Below are positions 51,624-59,497 of a stretch of DNA of 64,000 bases, piece by piece. The DNA is from Streptomyces lanatus. Lineage in GTDB: Bacteria > Actinomycetota > Actinomycetes > Streptomycetales > Streptomycetaceae. Made by a program: the position numbers and the translations under genes. Under the pieces are notes generated by a model, which was given only the letters and a program-made list of their open reading frames with translations, was not told the DNA's origin and ran no database searches. Where the stretch lies: positions 186,001-250,000 of the forward strand of contig NZ_BNBM01000006.1 of assembly GCF_014655715.1 (NCBI RefSeq). Reading direction: 5' to 3'. Positions within the stretch are counted from its first letter, which is position 1. Each line of letters starts with the position of its first letter.

Positions 51624-51657
51624 GAAGGGGCCGTACCCCATCGGGTACGGCCCCTTC
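51624..51657 (+). terminator. Terminator of the rpsF-ssb-rpsR-rplI operon
   Basis: A perfect 15-bp stem (51624-51638 and 51643-51657, loop CATC) beginning 28 bases after the rplI stop. Confidence 0.88.
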
Positions 51658-51719
51658 GCTGTGCGGCGGACGGATGTGCGGCTCGGCAAGGGGCGACGGC
51701 CTTCACGGGCGCCGCGTCC

Positions 51720-51733
51720 GTTTCACGTGAAAC
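51720..51733. promoter_or_regulatory. parS: parS site, first of a tandem pair
   Basis: Exact GTTTCACGTGAAAC between the convergent rplI and MATE genes. Confidence 0.93.
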
Positions 51734-51738
51734 AGCGT

Positions 51739-51752
51739 GTTTCACGTGAAAC
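51739..51752. promoter_or_regulatory. parS: parS site, second of a tandem pair
   Basis: Exact GTTTCACGTGAAAC, 19 bases centre-to-centre from the first copy and two bases from the MATE stop codon. Confidence 0.93.
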
Positions 51753-51754
51753 AG

Positions 51755-53092
51755 TCAGCGCGTCGCGCCCGTGACGATCCAGCGGCCCGAACGGCTGCGC
51801 AGCCACAGCGTCAGCATGCGCACCGTCATCATCAGCGTCATGGCTGCCCAGACCGCGGTGAGCCCGCCGCCGAGCGCGGGGACGAGTAGCGCGACCGGTG
51901 TGAACACGGCCAGGGTGAGCACCATGGCCCAGGCGAGGTAGGGGCCGTCTCCTGCTCCCATGAGGACGCCGTCCAGGACGAAGACGACGCCGCAGATCGG
52001 CTGGGAGAGCGCCACCACGAGAAGGGCGGGCAGGGCAGCGTCCTTGACGAACGAGTCGCTGGTGAACAACGGCAGGAAGAGCGGCCGGGAGACCACCACG
52101 AGCAGGCCCAGGACGACGCCCGCTGCGATGCCCCACTCCACCATGCGACGGCAGGCGGCTCGGGCGCCCTCGGCGTCGCCGGCGCCCAGATATCTGCCGA
52201 TGATGGCTTGCCCGGCGATGGCGATGGCATCCAGAGCGAAGGCGAGCAGGCTCCAGAGCGAGAGGATGATCTGGTGCGCCGCGATGTCTGCGTCGCCGAG
52301 TCGAGCCGCGACGGCGGTCGCGATCATGAGGATCGCCCTCAGCGAGAGCGTGCGGACCAGCAGAGGTACTCCGGCCTGCGCGGAGGCCCTGATGCCCGCC
52401 GAGTCGGGACGAAGGGAGGCGCCGTGCTTGCGGGCACCGCGAACGACCACCACGAGATAGATCGCGGCCATGCCGAACTGGGCGATGACCGTGCCCCAGG
52501 CGGATCCTGCGATGCCGAGGTCGGCGCCGTAGACGAGGCCCACGTTCAGGACGGCGTTGGCGATGAAGCCCGCCACGGCGACGTAGAGCGGGGTTTTGGT
52601 GTCCTGGAGGCCGCGCAGGACGCCGGTGGCGGCAAGGACGACGAGCATGGCCGGTATGCCGAGTGCCGAGATCCGTAGGTAGGTCGTCGCGTACGGGGCC
52701 GCGGTGTCCGAGGCGCCGAAGAGTTCTACGAGAAACGGCGCTGTGGGCAGGACGACCGCGATGACGGCGACACCCAGGAGGATGGCCAGCCAGATGCCGT
52801 CCATGCCCTGGCGTATCGCCGCCTGGAGGTCACCGGCGCCGACACGTCGGGCGACCGCCGCTGTGGTGGCGTAGGCGAGGAAGACGAAGACACTGACGGC
52901 CGTCATGAGGAGGGCCGAAGCGACCCCGAGCCCGGCGAGCTGTGCTGTGCCGAGATGGCCGACGATGGCACTGTCGGCCATGACGAAGAGGGGCTCGGCG
53001 ACGAGTGCGCCGAAGGCCGGCACGGCCAGCGCGACGATCTCTCGATCGTGCTGTCGCCGGGCAGCCTTGGGTGTCGCGGGGGCCTGTGTCAT
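51755..53092 (-). CDS. MATE family efflux transporter (DinF-like)
   Basis: 445 residues from ATG 53092; GTG 53098 and TTG 53101 are near alternatives. About 12 transmembrane helices in two MATE halves. The first begins EIVALAVPAFGALVAEPLFV with MADSAIVGHLGTAQLAGLGV, typical of the DinF/NorM class; the second half has AHQIILSLWSLLAFALDAIA. It probably exports cationic compounds by sodium or proton antiport; the substrate is unknown. The gene is divergent from dnaB across a spacer rich in DnaA boxes. Confidence 0.92.
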   Translation of the reverse strand: MTQAPATPKAARRQHDREIVALAVPAFGALVAEPLFVMADSAIVGHLGTAQLAGLGVASALLMTAVSVFVFLAYATTAAVARRVGAGDLQAAIRQGMDGIWLAILLGVAVIAVVLPTAPFLVELFGASDTAAPYATTYLRISALGIPAMLVVLAATGVLRGLQDTKTPLYVAVAGFIANAVLNVGLVYGADLGIAGSAWGTVIAQFGMAAIYLVVVVRGARKHGASLRPDSAGIRASAQAGVPLLVRTLSLRAILMIATAVAARLGDADIAAHQIILSLWSLLAFALDAIAIAGQAIIGRYLGAGDAEGARAACRRMVEWGIAAGVVLGLLVVVSRPLFLPLFTSDSFVKDAALPALLVVALSQPICGVVFVLDGVLMGAGDGPYLAWAMVLTLAVFTPVALLVPALGGGLTAVWAAMTLMMTVRMLTLWLRSRSGRWIVTGATR

Positions 53093-53551
53093 GGCCACCA
53101 ATCTAATCGTCCACAGGTAAGAGATGCAATCCGGTAGTGACCCTTACTTGTCGTCTCGCATCGTGTGCTTTCGCGCACCGTTCGAAGCGATCTTGGTCCG
53201 ACTGGGGAAGTTTTTCTTCTGCACAGCCGGTGGATGGTAAATGTGCAGGTCAGAGGGGGCCCTTGGGAATCGGTCCGAGCTTGTTCACAGGGCTGTCCAC
53301 CGGCTCGTGCACAGGTTTTGAGGAGTTCTCCACAGCATCCGGGCCGTCGTCCACATGGCCTGTGGATAACCAGATTGGCTGACGGTGCCCGCGGGCCTAC
53401 CGTGGTCCGGCGCCCGCTCCGTCTTTCGGCCGTGAAAGCGTCACAAAACCGACGTGCCAGAACCGGAGTTGGGCCTCTTATTTGTCAGTGGCGTGCCGTA
53501 GAACAGAGAGGCACGGCGAGGTCCGCTCGGCGGACGGGAGGAGGTGGCTCG
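53093..53551. other. MATE-dnaB divergent spacer with a DnaA-box cluster
   Basis: 459 bases without a supported gene. Box-like nonamers: TCGTCCACA (53107-53115), TTGTTCACA (53281-53289), CTGTCCACC (53293-53301), TTCTCCACA (53326-53334), TCGTCCACA (53347-53355) and an exact inverted TTATCCACA (TGTGGATAA, 53361-53369). Five of the six lie within 89 bases. Confidence 0.75.
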
Positions 53552-55030
53552 GTGAGCATTTCCGAGCCCTTGGACGACCCGTGGGCCGACAGCGGTCCCA
53601 GTGATCGTCTGCCCGCCTCCCGCCGACGCGGTGACGGTGGCCGAGGACGCGACGAGCAGCATGACCGCGGCCGGGACAACGGCGAGTGGGAGGGTGGCGG
53701 TTCGACCTTCGAGCGGGTCCCGCCGCAGGACCTCGACGCCGAGCAGTCCGTCCTCGGCGGCATGCTCCTGTCCAAGGACGCCATCGCCGATGTGGTCGAG
53801 GTCATCAAGGGCCACGACTTCTACAAGCCGGCGCACGAGACGATCTTCCAGGCGATCCTCGACGTCTATGCCAAGGGTGAGCCGGCCGACCCCATCACCA
53901 TCGCCGCCGAGCTCACCAAGCGAGGTGAGATCAACAAGGTCGGCGGCGCCTCGTATCTGCACACCCTCGTCCAGACGGTGCCGACGGCGGCCAACGCCGA
54001 GTACTACGCGGAGATCGTCCATGAGCGGGCGGTGCTGCGCCGTCTGGTCGAGGCCGGTACCCGCATCACACAGATGGGATACGCGGCCGACGACGACGTC
54101 GACGAGATCGTCAACCGCGCCCAGGCCGAGATCTACGCCGTCACCGAACAGCGCACCAGCGAGGACTATCTCCCGCTCGGCGACATCATGGAGGGCGCGC
54201 TCGACGAGATCGAGGCGATCGGCTCGCGCACCGGTGAGATGACCGGTGTACCCACCGGGTTCACCGACCTCGACTCACTCACCAACGGGCTGCACCCGGG
54301 CCAGATGATCGTCATCGCGGCCCGCCCCGCCATGGGTAAGTCCACACTCGCGCTGGACTTCGCGCGGGCGGCGTCGATCAAGAACAACCTGGCGAGCGTC
54401 ATCTTCTCCCTGGAAATGGGGCGCAACGAGATCGCGATGCGTCTGCTGTCGGCCGAGGCGCGAGTGGCCCTGCACCACATGCGTTCCGGGACGATGACGG
54501 ACGAGGACTGGACCCGGCTGGCGCGCCGGATGCCCGAGGTCTCGGCGGCGCCGCTCTACATCGACGACTCCCCGAACCTGTCGATGATGGAGATCCGCGC
54601 GAAGTGCCGACGGCTCAAGCAGCGCAATGACATCAAGCTCGTGATCATCGACTATCTGCAGCTGATGCAGTCCGGTGGTTCGAAGCGTTCCGAGAGCCGT
54701 CAGCAGGAGGTCTCGGACATGTCCCGTAACCTCAAGCTCCTGGCGAAGGAGCTGGAGGTCCCGGTGATCGCGCTCTCGCAGCTCAACCGTGGTCCCGAGC
54801 AGCGCACGGACAAGAAGCCGATGGTGTCCGACCTGCGTGAGTCCGGCTCCATCGAGCAGGACGCCGACATGGTGATCCTGCTGCACCGCGAGGACGCCTA
54901 TGAGAAGGAGTCGCCGCGCGCAGGCGAGGCGGACATCATCGTGGGCAAGCACCGTAACGGTCCGACGGCGACGATCACGGTCGCCTTCCAGGGCCACTAC
55001 TCGCGGTTCGTGGACATGGCGCAGACCTGA
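53552..55030 (+). CDS. dnaB: Replicative DNA helicase DnaB
   Basis: 492 residues from GTG 53552 behind GGAGGAGG; the frame is open back to 53165 but lacks a suitable start. A disordered N-terminal extension of about 50 residues precedes the N domain (QDLDAEQSVLGGMLLSKDAI). The RecA-like domain has Walker A PAMGKST (about 259-265), SVIFSLEMGRNEIAMRLLSA, Walker B LVIIDYLQLM and the finger motif QLNRGPEQR. No intein is present. It unwinds DNA at forks as a hexamer. The loader is unknown; the DUF721 gene at 12524-13075 is a candidate. Confidence 0.98.
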   Translation: MSISEPLDDPWADSGPSDRLPASRRRGDGGRGRDEQHDRGRDNGEWEGGGSTFERVPPQDLDAEQSVLGGMLLSKDAIADVVEVIKGHDFYKPAHETIFQAILDVYAKGEPADPITIAAELTKRGEINKVGGASYLHTLVQTVPTAANAEYYAEIVHERAVLRRLVEAGTRITQMGYAADDDVDEIVNRAQAEIYAVTEQRTSEDYLPLGDIMEGALDEIEAIGSRTGEMTGVPTGFTDLDSLTNGLHPGQMIVIAARPAMGKSTLALDFARAASIKNNLASVIFSLEMGRNEIAMRLLSAEARVALHHMRSGTMTDEDWTRLARRMPEVSAAPLYIDDSPNLSMMEIRAKCRRLKQRNDIKLVIIDYLQLMQSGGSKRSESRQQEVSDMSRNLKLLAKELEVPVIALSQLNRGPEQRTDKKPMVSDLRESGSIEQDADMVILLHREDAYEKESPRAGEADIIVGKHRNGPTATITVAFQGHYSRFVDMAQT

Positions 55031-55103
55031 TCCGTGTCCCCGGCGGAGGGCGCGACGGTAATGCGCTCGACTCAAGAGCGGCCGCCGGGGTGGACTGGGG
55101 TGC

Positions 55104-56495
55104 ATGACGACATCTCAGGACGAGTTGCTTCCCGCTACCCGCCGCGCGCTGCTGCACCGCATCGCCGTCGCCCAGTCCGAAGGGCGGGCGCCCTCATTGG
55201 TGGCCGCGGTCGTGCGAGGCGGCCGGGCGGTGTGGCACGGTTCGCGTACCTCGGTGGACGGGCATGCGCCGGACCAGGATGTGCAGTACCGCATCGGCTC
55301 GATCACCAAGACCTTCACCGCAGTTCTCGTCCTGCGACTGCGCGACGAGGGCCTGCTTGCCCTCGGTGACCCTCTGGAGAAGCATCTGCCGGGTACCGGC
55401 GCGGGGGAGGCCACCATCGCCGAACTGCTCGCGCACACCAGCGGGTTGGCGGCCGAGTCGCCCGCGCCATGGTGGGAGCGGACCCCGGGTTCCTTGCGGC
55501 CGGAGCTGTCCGACGTCCTCGGTGAACAGCCCTTCCTGCATCCGTCAGGGCGCCGGTTCCACTACTCGAACCCCGGCTATACGTTGCTGGGTGCGCTGGT
55601 CGAGAAGCTGCGGGGAGCTCCGTGGGAGGACGTACTCCGGCGTGAAGTGCTCGAACCCCTGGGCCTGGACCGCACGAGTACACGACCTCAGGCACCGCAT
55701 GCCGGAGGGTGGGCTGTGCACCCCTGGGCCGATGTGATGCTTCCCGAGCCGACCGAGGACCTCGGCCGTATGGCATCCGCCGGTCAACTCTGGTCGACCA
55801 CGGCTGACTTGGCGAAGTTCGCGGCCTTCCTGATCAAGGGCGACGACCTGGTGCTGAGCGCAGAGTCGCTGGAGGAGATGAGGACGCCGGCGGCCCCGCA
55901 GGAGGCGGCGGACGTGGCGAGTGGTTACGCCTACTGCCTGGGTCTGGAGATCCGGCACCAGGACGGCAGGACTCTCATCGGGCACTCGGGCTCCCTGCCG
56001 GGCTTCCTGGCCTGTCTCACGGTGAGTGTCGAGGACGATCTCGCCGCTGTCGTCCTGGCCAACTGCACGTCCGGGCCACTGCTGTTCTCCGTCGCCGCCG
56101 ACCTCGTCCGTGTCGTCGCCGAGGCAGAGCCGCGGATTCCCGAGCCGTGGCGTCCGATGCCGGAAGTCGATCCGGCGGTGCTGGAGCTGGCGGGGCAGTG
56201 GTACTGGGGGACGCACGCCTTCGCGTTGCGGTTGTCGGCCGATGGACTGGTCTCCTTGGAGCCGTTGTCCGACAAGGGCCGCCGCTCACGGTTCCGGCCC
56301 CATGGTGACGGCACATGGACGGGACTGGAGGGCTATTACGCCGGCGAGCTTCTGAAGGCCGTACGACGCTCGGACGGGACCGTCGACCATCTGGACCTCG
56401 GGTCGTTCGTTTTCACGCGCCAGCCGTACGACGAGGGGGCTGCCGTGCCGGGTGGAGTGGATCCCGACGGGTGGCGGGGGATCGGCCCGGCCTGA
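55104..56495 (+). CDS. Serine beta-lactamase-related hydrolase (class C/PBP4* fold)
   Basis: 463 residues. The SxxK motif is SITK (Ser66, Lys69), YxN is YSN in FHYSNPGYTLLGALVEKLRG, and the third motif is HSG in IGHSGSLPGFLACL. No signal peptide is seen, so the enzyme is cytoplasmic and probably an esterase, D-aminopeptidase or peptidase rather than a resistance enzyme. The C-terminal 120 residues form a beta-rich extra domain (WYWGTHAFALRLSADGLVSL). It follows dnaB by 73 bases. Confidence 0.9.
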   Translation: MTTSQDELLPATRRALLHRIAVAQSEGRAPSLVAAVVRGGRAVWHGSRTSVDGHAPDQDVQYRIGSITKTFTAVLVLRLRDEGLLALGDPLEKHLPGTGAGEATIAELLAHTSGLAAESPAPWWERTPGSLRPELSDVLGEQPFLHPSGRRFHYSNPGYTLLGALVEKLRGAPWEDVLRREVLEPLGLDRTSTRPQAPHAGGWAVHPWADVMLPEPTEDLGRMASAGQLWSTTADLAKFAAFLIKGDDLVLSAESLEEMRTPAAPQEAADVASGYAYCLGLEIRHQDGRTLIGHSGSLPGFLACLTVSVEDDLAAVVLANCTSGPLLFSVAADLVRVVAEAEPRIPEPWRPMPEVDPAVLELAGQWYWGTHAFALRLSADGLVSLEPLSDKGRRSRFRPHGDGTWTGLEGYYAGELLKAVRRSDGTVDHLDLGSFVFTRQPYDEGAAVPGGVDPDGWRGIGPA

Positions 56496-56505
56496 TCCAT
56501 GGTGG

Positions 56506-56539
56506 CGAAGCGCCTGTTTCACGTGAAACAGGCGCTTCG
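56506..56539. terminator. 34-bp palindrome with parS at its centre, between convergent genes
   Basis: Arms 56506-56522 and 56523-56539 are perfectly complementary, and the axis coincides with that of the parS at 56516-56529. It lies between the hydrolase stop (56495) and the minus-strand acetyltransferase stop (56545). Confidence 0.82.
56516..56529. promoter_or_regulatory. parS: parS site at the centre of a palindrome
   Basis: Exact GTTTCACGTGAAAC within the 34-bp palindrome. Confidence 0.93.
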
Positions 56540-56544
56540 GCGTT

Positions 56545-56997
56545 TCATAGCTCCAGCTTGAAGCCCATGTGCGAGGCCGTGAAACCGAGCCGCTCATAGA
56601 AGCGGTGGGCATCCATACGGCTCTTGTCGGAGGTCAGCTGCACCAGCTGGCAGTCGAGGCGCCGGGATTCGTCGATCGCCCACTCGATGAGCTGTGTGCC
56701 GAGGCCGCTGCCGCGTTCGTCGCTGTGAATGCGTACGGCTTCGATGATCGACCTGGTGGAGCCGCGCCGGGACAGGCCGGGGATGACCGTGAGCTGGAGT
56801 GTGCCGACGACGCGGCCCTCGCGGACGGCGACGACCAGGTGCTGGTTTGGATCGCTGCTGAGCCGCTCGAACGCGGGGAGGTAGGGGGTCAGGTCGTCGA
56901 GCGACTCACGCCGGGCGCCCAGTGGGTCGTCCGCGAGCATGCCGACGATCGCGGGGACGTCGTCGACGACAGCGGGGCGTATCTCAAGATCTCCCAT
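56545..56997 (-). CDS. GNAT family N-acetyltransferase
   Basis: 150 residues: LEIRPAVVDDVPAIVGMLAD start, VVGTLQLTVIPGLSRRGSTR strand, and acetyl-CoA loop DERGSGLGTQLIEWAIDESR (R-G-S-G-L-G), then DAHRFYERLGF. The layout resembles small stand-alone GNAT enzymes that acetylate amines; the substrate is unknown. The minus-strand MarR gene ends only 9 bases upstream of its start. Confidence 0.92.
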   Translation of the reverse strand: MGDLEIRPAVVDDVPAIVGMLADDPLGARRESLDDLTPYLPAFERLSSDPNQHLVVAVREGRVVGTLQLTVIPGLSRRGSTRSIIEAVRIHSDERGSGLGTQLIEWAIDESRRLDCQLVQLTSDKSRMDAHRFYERLGFTASHMGFKLEL

Positions 56998-57006
56998 GGC
57001 TGCACC

Positions 57007-57465
57007 TTATGCGGGTGCCGGAAGTGACTCCACGACTCGGACCAGGGGGGCGAGTTCGGGGTTCTTGGCGGCTTGGTCGAGGGCTTCGCGTAGGGCGGTG
57101 TCGTTGGTGGGGCGGGCTTCTTGGAGGAGTTGGAGGCCGGTGTCGGTGACGTCGGTGTAGATGCCTCGGCGGTCGGTGGGGCAGAGGTAGCGGGAGAGCA
57201 GGCCGCGGTCTTCGAGGCGGGTGACGAGGCGGGTGGTGGCGCTCTGGCTGAGGACGACGGCGTCGGCGACCTGTTTCATCTGGAGGTGGCCGCCGTCGCC
57301 GTTGTGCTGGCGGCTGAGGACGTCGAGGAGGGAGTACTCGCGCACGCTGAGGTCGTGGCGGGTCTGCAGGGCGCGTTCGATATGTGTCTCGATCCTGCCG
57401 TGCAGCAGGGAGAGGGCGCACCAGCCCTGGGCGAGTGCGGTGAGCGCGGGATCCGTCGCTGTCAT
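57007..57465 (-). CDS. MarR family transcriptional regulator
   Basis: 152 residues from ATG 57465 behind GGAG. The winged helix-turn-helix shows LSVREYSLLDVLSRQHNGDG, HLQMKQVADAVVLSQSATTR and LVTRLEDRGLLSRYLCPTDR with the wing RGIYTDVTDTG. It is divergent from an MFS gene (57606); repeats in the spacer are likely operators, so it probably represses the transporter and itself until a ligand binds. Confidence 0.94.
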   Translation of the reverse strand: MTATDPALTALAQGWCALSLLHGRIETHIERALQTRHDLSVREYSLLDVLSRQHNGDGGHLQMKQVADAVVLSQSATTRLVTRLEDRGLLSRYLCPTDRRGIYTDVTDTGLQLLQEARPTNDTALREALDQAAKNPELAPLVRVVESLPAPA

Positions 57466-57527
57466 GTCGTTTTCTCCGTCCCGGAGCGGCTGGAGCCAGC
57501 GTAGAGCGGGATCGCAATAGCCTGCGC

Positions 57528-57557
57528 TTGCAAGTATGCCGCGTCTGCAAGTATTGT
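57528..57557 (+). promoter_or_regulatory. Promoter and MarR-site candidate of the MFS gene
   Basis: TTGCAA (57528-57533), an 18-base spacer and TATTGT (57552-57557) resemble a vegetative promoter. The 9-base direct repeat TGCAAGTAT (57529-57537 and 57546-57554) overlaps both hexamers, where a repressor would block transcription. Confidence 0.55.
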
Positions 57558-57605
57558 CTTCAAGCGTAAAGCGCTCCTGCAATCTTCGGAAGGTGCTACC
57601 CCTCC

Positions 57606-58817
57606 ATGCCTCTCGCGCTTCTGGCCCTCGCGATCGGGGCCTTCGGAATCGGTACGACCGAGTTCGTGATCATGGGCTTGCTGCCCGAGGTCGCGAGCGA
57701 CTTCGGAGTCCCCATCCCCACCGCCGGCTTCCTCGTGACCGGCTACGCCCTCGGCGTCGTCCTCGGCGCTCCGCTGATGACCGTGCTCGGCACCAAGGTC
57801 TCCCGCAAGCGGATGCTGATGGTGCTGATGGGGCTCTTCATCGTCGGCAACCTGCTGTCCGCCGTCGCCCCCGGCTTCGCCGTGATGCTGATCGGCCGTG
57901 TGATCGCCTCGCTCGCCCACGGTGCCTTCTTCGGCATCGGTTCGGTCGTCGCGGCCGATCTGGTCGCCCCGGACAAGAAGGCCGGAGCCATCGCGATGAT
58001 GTTCACCGGTCTGACCGTCGCCAATGTCGTCGGTGTTCCGCTCGGCACGTTCGTCGGACAGTCCGCGGGCTGGCGCATCACCTTCGGCATCGTCGCGGCC
58101 CTCGGCGTGGTCGGCCTGTTCGGCATCGCCAAGCTCGTCCCCGACATGCCCAAGCCCCAGGGCGTACGGCTGCGCCATGAGCTGGCCGCCTTCAAGAACA
58201 CCCAGGTCCTGCTCGCCATGGCGATGACGGTCCTCGGCTTCGGCGGCGTCTTCGCGGCCATCACCTACATCGCGCCGATGATGACCCATGTCGCCGGCTT
58301 CGCCGACGGCTCCGTCACCTGGCTGCTGGTCCTCTTCGGGCTCGGCATGGTCGGCGGCAACCTGATCGGCGGCAAGTACGCCGACCGCGCGCTGATGCCC
58401 ATGCTCTACATCTCCCTGGGCGCTCTCGCCGTCGTGCTCGCGCTCTTCACGCTCACGGCGCAGAACAAGGTCCTCGCGGCCGTCACCATCGCGCTGATCG
58501 GCGCACTGGGCTTCGCCACCGTTCCGCCGCTGCAGAAGCGCGTCCTGGACCAGGCACACGGCGCCCCGACGCTGGCCTCGGCCGTGAACATCGGTGCCTT
58601 CAACCTCGGCAACGCGCTCTCCGCCTGGCTCGGCGGCATCGTGATCTCGGCCGGCTTCGGCTACACGTCCCCCAACTGGGTCGGCGCCGCCCTCGCCGCC
58701 GCCGCGCTGCTGCTGGCAGTCCTCTCGGCCGCACTGGAGCGCCGCGACGGAGCCGTCTCCAGCACCGTCGTCACGAGCGCCGCGCCCGCCGAGCAGCGAG
58801 CCGCCGTACACCACTGA
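57606..58817 (+). CDS. MFS transporter, AraJ/Cmx-like drug or sugar efflux family
   Basis: 403 residues and 12 predicted transmembrane helices. The start PLALLALAIGAFGIGTTEFV with IMGLLPEVASDFGVPIPTAG is characteristic of the AraJ/chloramphenicol-efflux (DHA1) group. The loop 2-3 motif is GAPLMTVLGTKVSRKRMLMV. The cargo cannot be read from sequence. It is divergent from the MarR gene at 57007-57465 and probably controlled by it. Confidence 0.93.
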   Translation: MPLALLALAIGAFGIGTTEFVIMGLLPEVASDFGVPIPTAGFLVTGYALGVVLGAPLMTVLGTKVSRKRMLMVLMGLFIVGNLLSAVAPGFAVMLIGRVIASLAHGAFFGIGSVVAADLVAPDKKAGAIAMMFTGLTVANVVGVPLGTFVGQSAGWRITFGIVAALGVVGLFGIAKLVPDMPKPQGVRLRHELAAFKNTQVLLAMAMTVLGFGGVFAAITYIAPMMTHVAGFADGSVTWLLVLFGLGMVGGNLIGGKYADRALMPMLYISLGALAVVLALFTLTAQNKVLAAVTIALIGALGFATVPPLQKRVLDQAHGAPTLASAVNIGAFNLGNALSAWLGGIVISAGFGYTSPNWVGAALAAAALLLAVLSAALERRDGAVSSTVVTSAAPAEQRAAVHH

Positions 58818-58989
58818 GCCGACCGGTGTGCGGGGTCAGGGCCGCCCCCGCACATCCGGCGCTGTGACAGCCCTTGTCCAGCACCAGACCGTTCCTCACC
58901 GTCCCTCACAGCTCGGCACCAGACCGACTCCCTCGGCGCAGCATCACTCCGCTCCGCCCCACCTCAGCACCACCGCAAGGAGACCCCCC

Positions 58990-59412
58990 ATGAGCACCGC
59001 CACCGCAGTCACCCCGCTGACCACCCAGGACGCCGACCTCCTCGTCGCCGCCGCACACCGGGCCGCCGAGGAGGCCGGGGTGACCGTGAGCGTCACGGTC
59101 CTGGACGCCGGAGGCCATCTGCTCGCCTTCCGGCGGGACGACCGAGCCGTGCTGATCTCCGGTGAGACCAGCACCCGCAAGGCCTACACGGCAGTGCAGC
59201 TCGATGCCCCGACCGCCGATCTCGTCGACGCCGTACAGCCCGGCGCGCTCTTCCACACGCTGCCCACGGCTCTCGATCGACCGCTGCTGTTCATCGCCGG
59301 CGGAGTGCCGATCCACCGGGACGGCCGGCTGATCGGTGCGATCGGTGTCGGTGGTGGCGCGCCCGAGCAGGACCACCGGTTCGCGACGACCGCCACCGAG
59401 GCGCTCGCCTGA
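58990..59412 (+). CDS. GlcG/HbpS family protein (DUF336)
   Basis: 140 residues from ATG 58990, seven bases behind AAGGAG. The core VSVTVLDAGGHLLAFRRDDR, followed by STRKAYTAVQL and the C-terminal GGVPIHRDGRLIGAIGVGGG, is the GlcG/HbpS fold. Secreted HbpS binds haem and senses redox stress, but this protein has no signal peptide, so it is a cytoplasmic member; haem binding is unproven. It may be co-transcribed with the MFS gene 172 bases upstream. Confidence 0.9.
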   Translation: MSTATAVTPLTTQDADLLVAAAHRAAEEAGVTVSVTVLDAGGHLLAFRRDDRAVLISGETSTRKAYTAVQLDAPTADLVDAVQPGALFHTLPTALDRPLLFIAGGVPIHRDGRLIGAIGVGGGAPEQDHRFATTATEALA

Positions 59413-59432
59413 CGGCTCGTCCGGCTCGAAGA

Positions 59433-59466
59433 GGAAACGCCGGCCCCAGATGGGGTCGGCGTTTCC
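59433..59466. terminator. Bidirectional terminator after the GlcG-like gene
   Basis: A 15-bp stem with one G-T pair (59433-59447 and 59452-59466, loop AGAT) between convergent genes. Confidence 0.8.
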
Positions 59467-59497
59467 GTATGCCTGCTCGCGTCCGCGGTGGACCGCC

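Noticed and set aside
53165..53551. N-terminal extension of dnaB
   Set aside because: Overlaps the DnaA-box cluster, lacks a good start, while GTG 53552 has a strong ribosome-binding site.
57462..58814. 450-codon minus-strand open frame
   Set aside because: Antisense to the MFS transporter with clear membrane helices.
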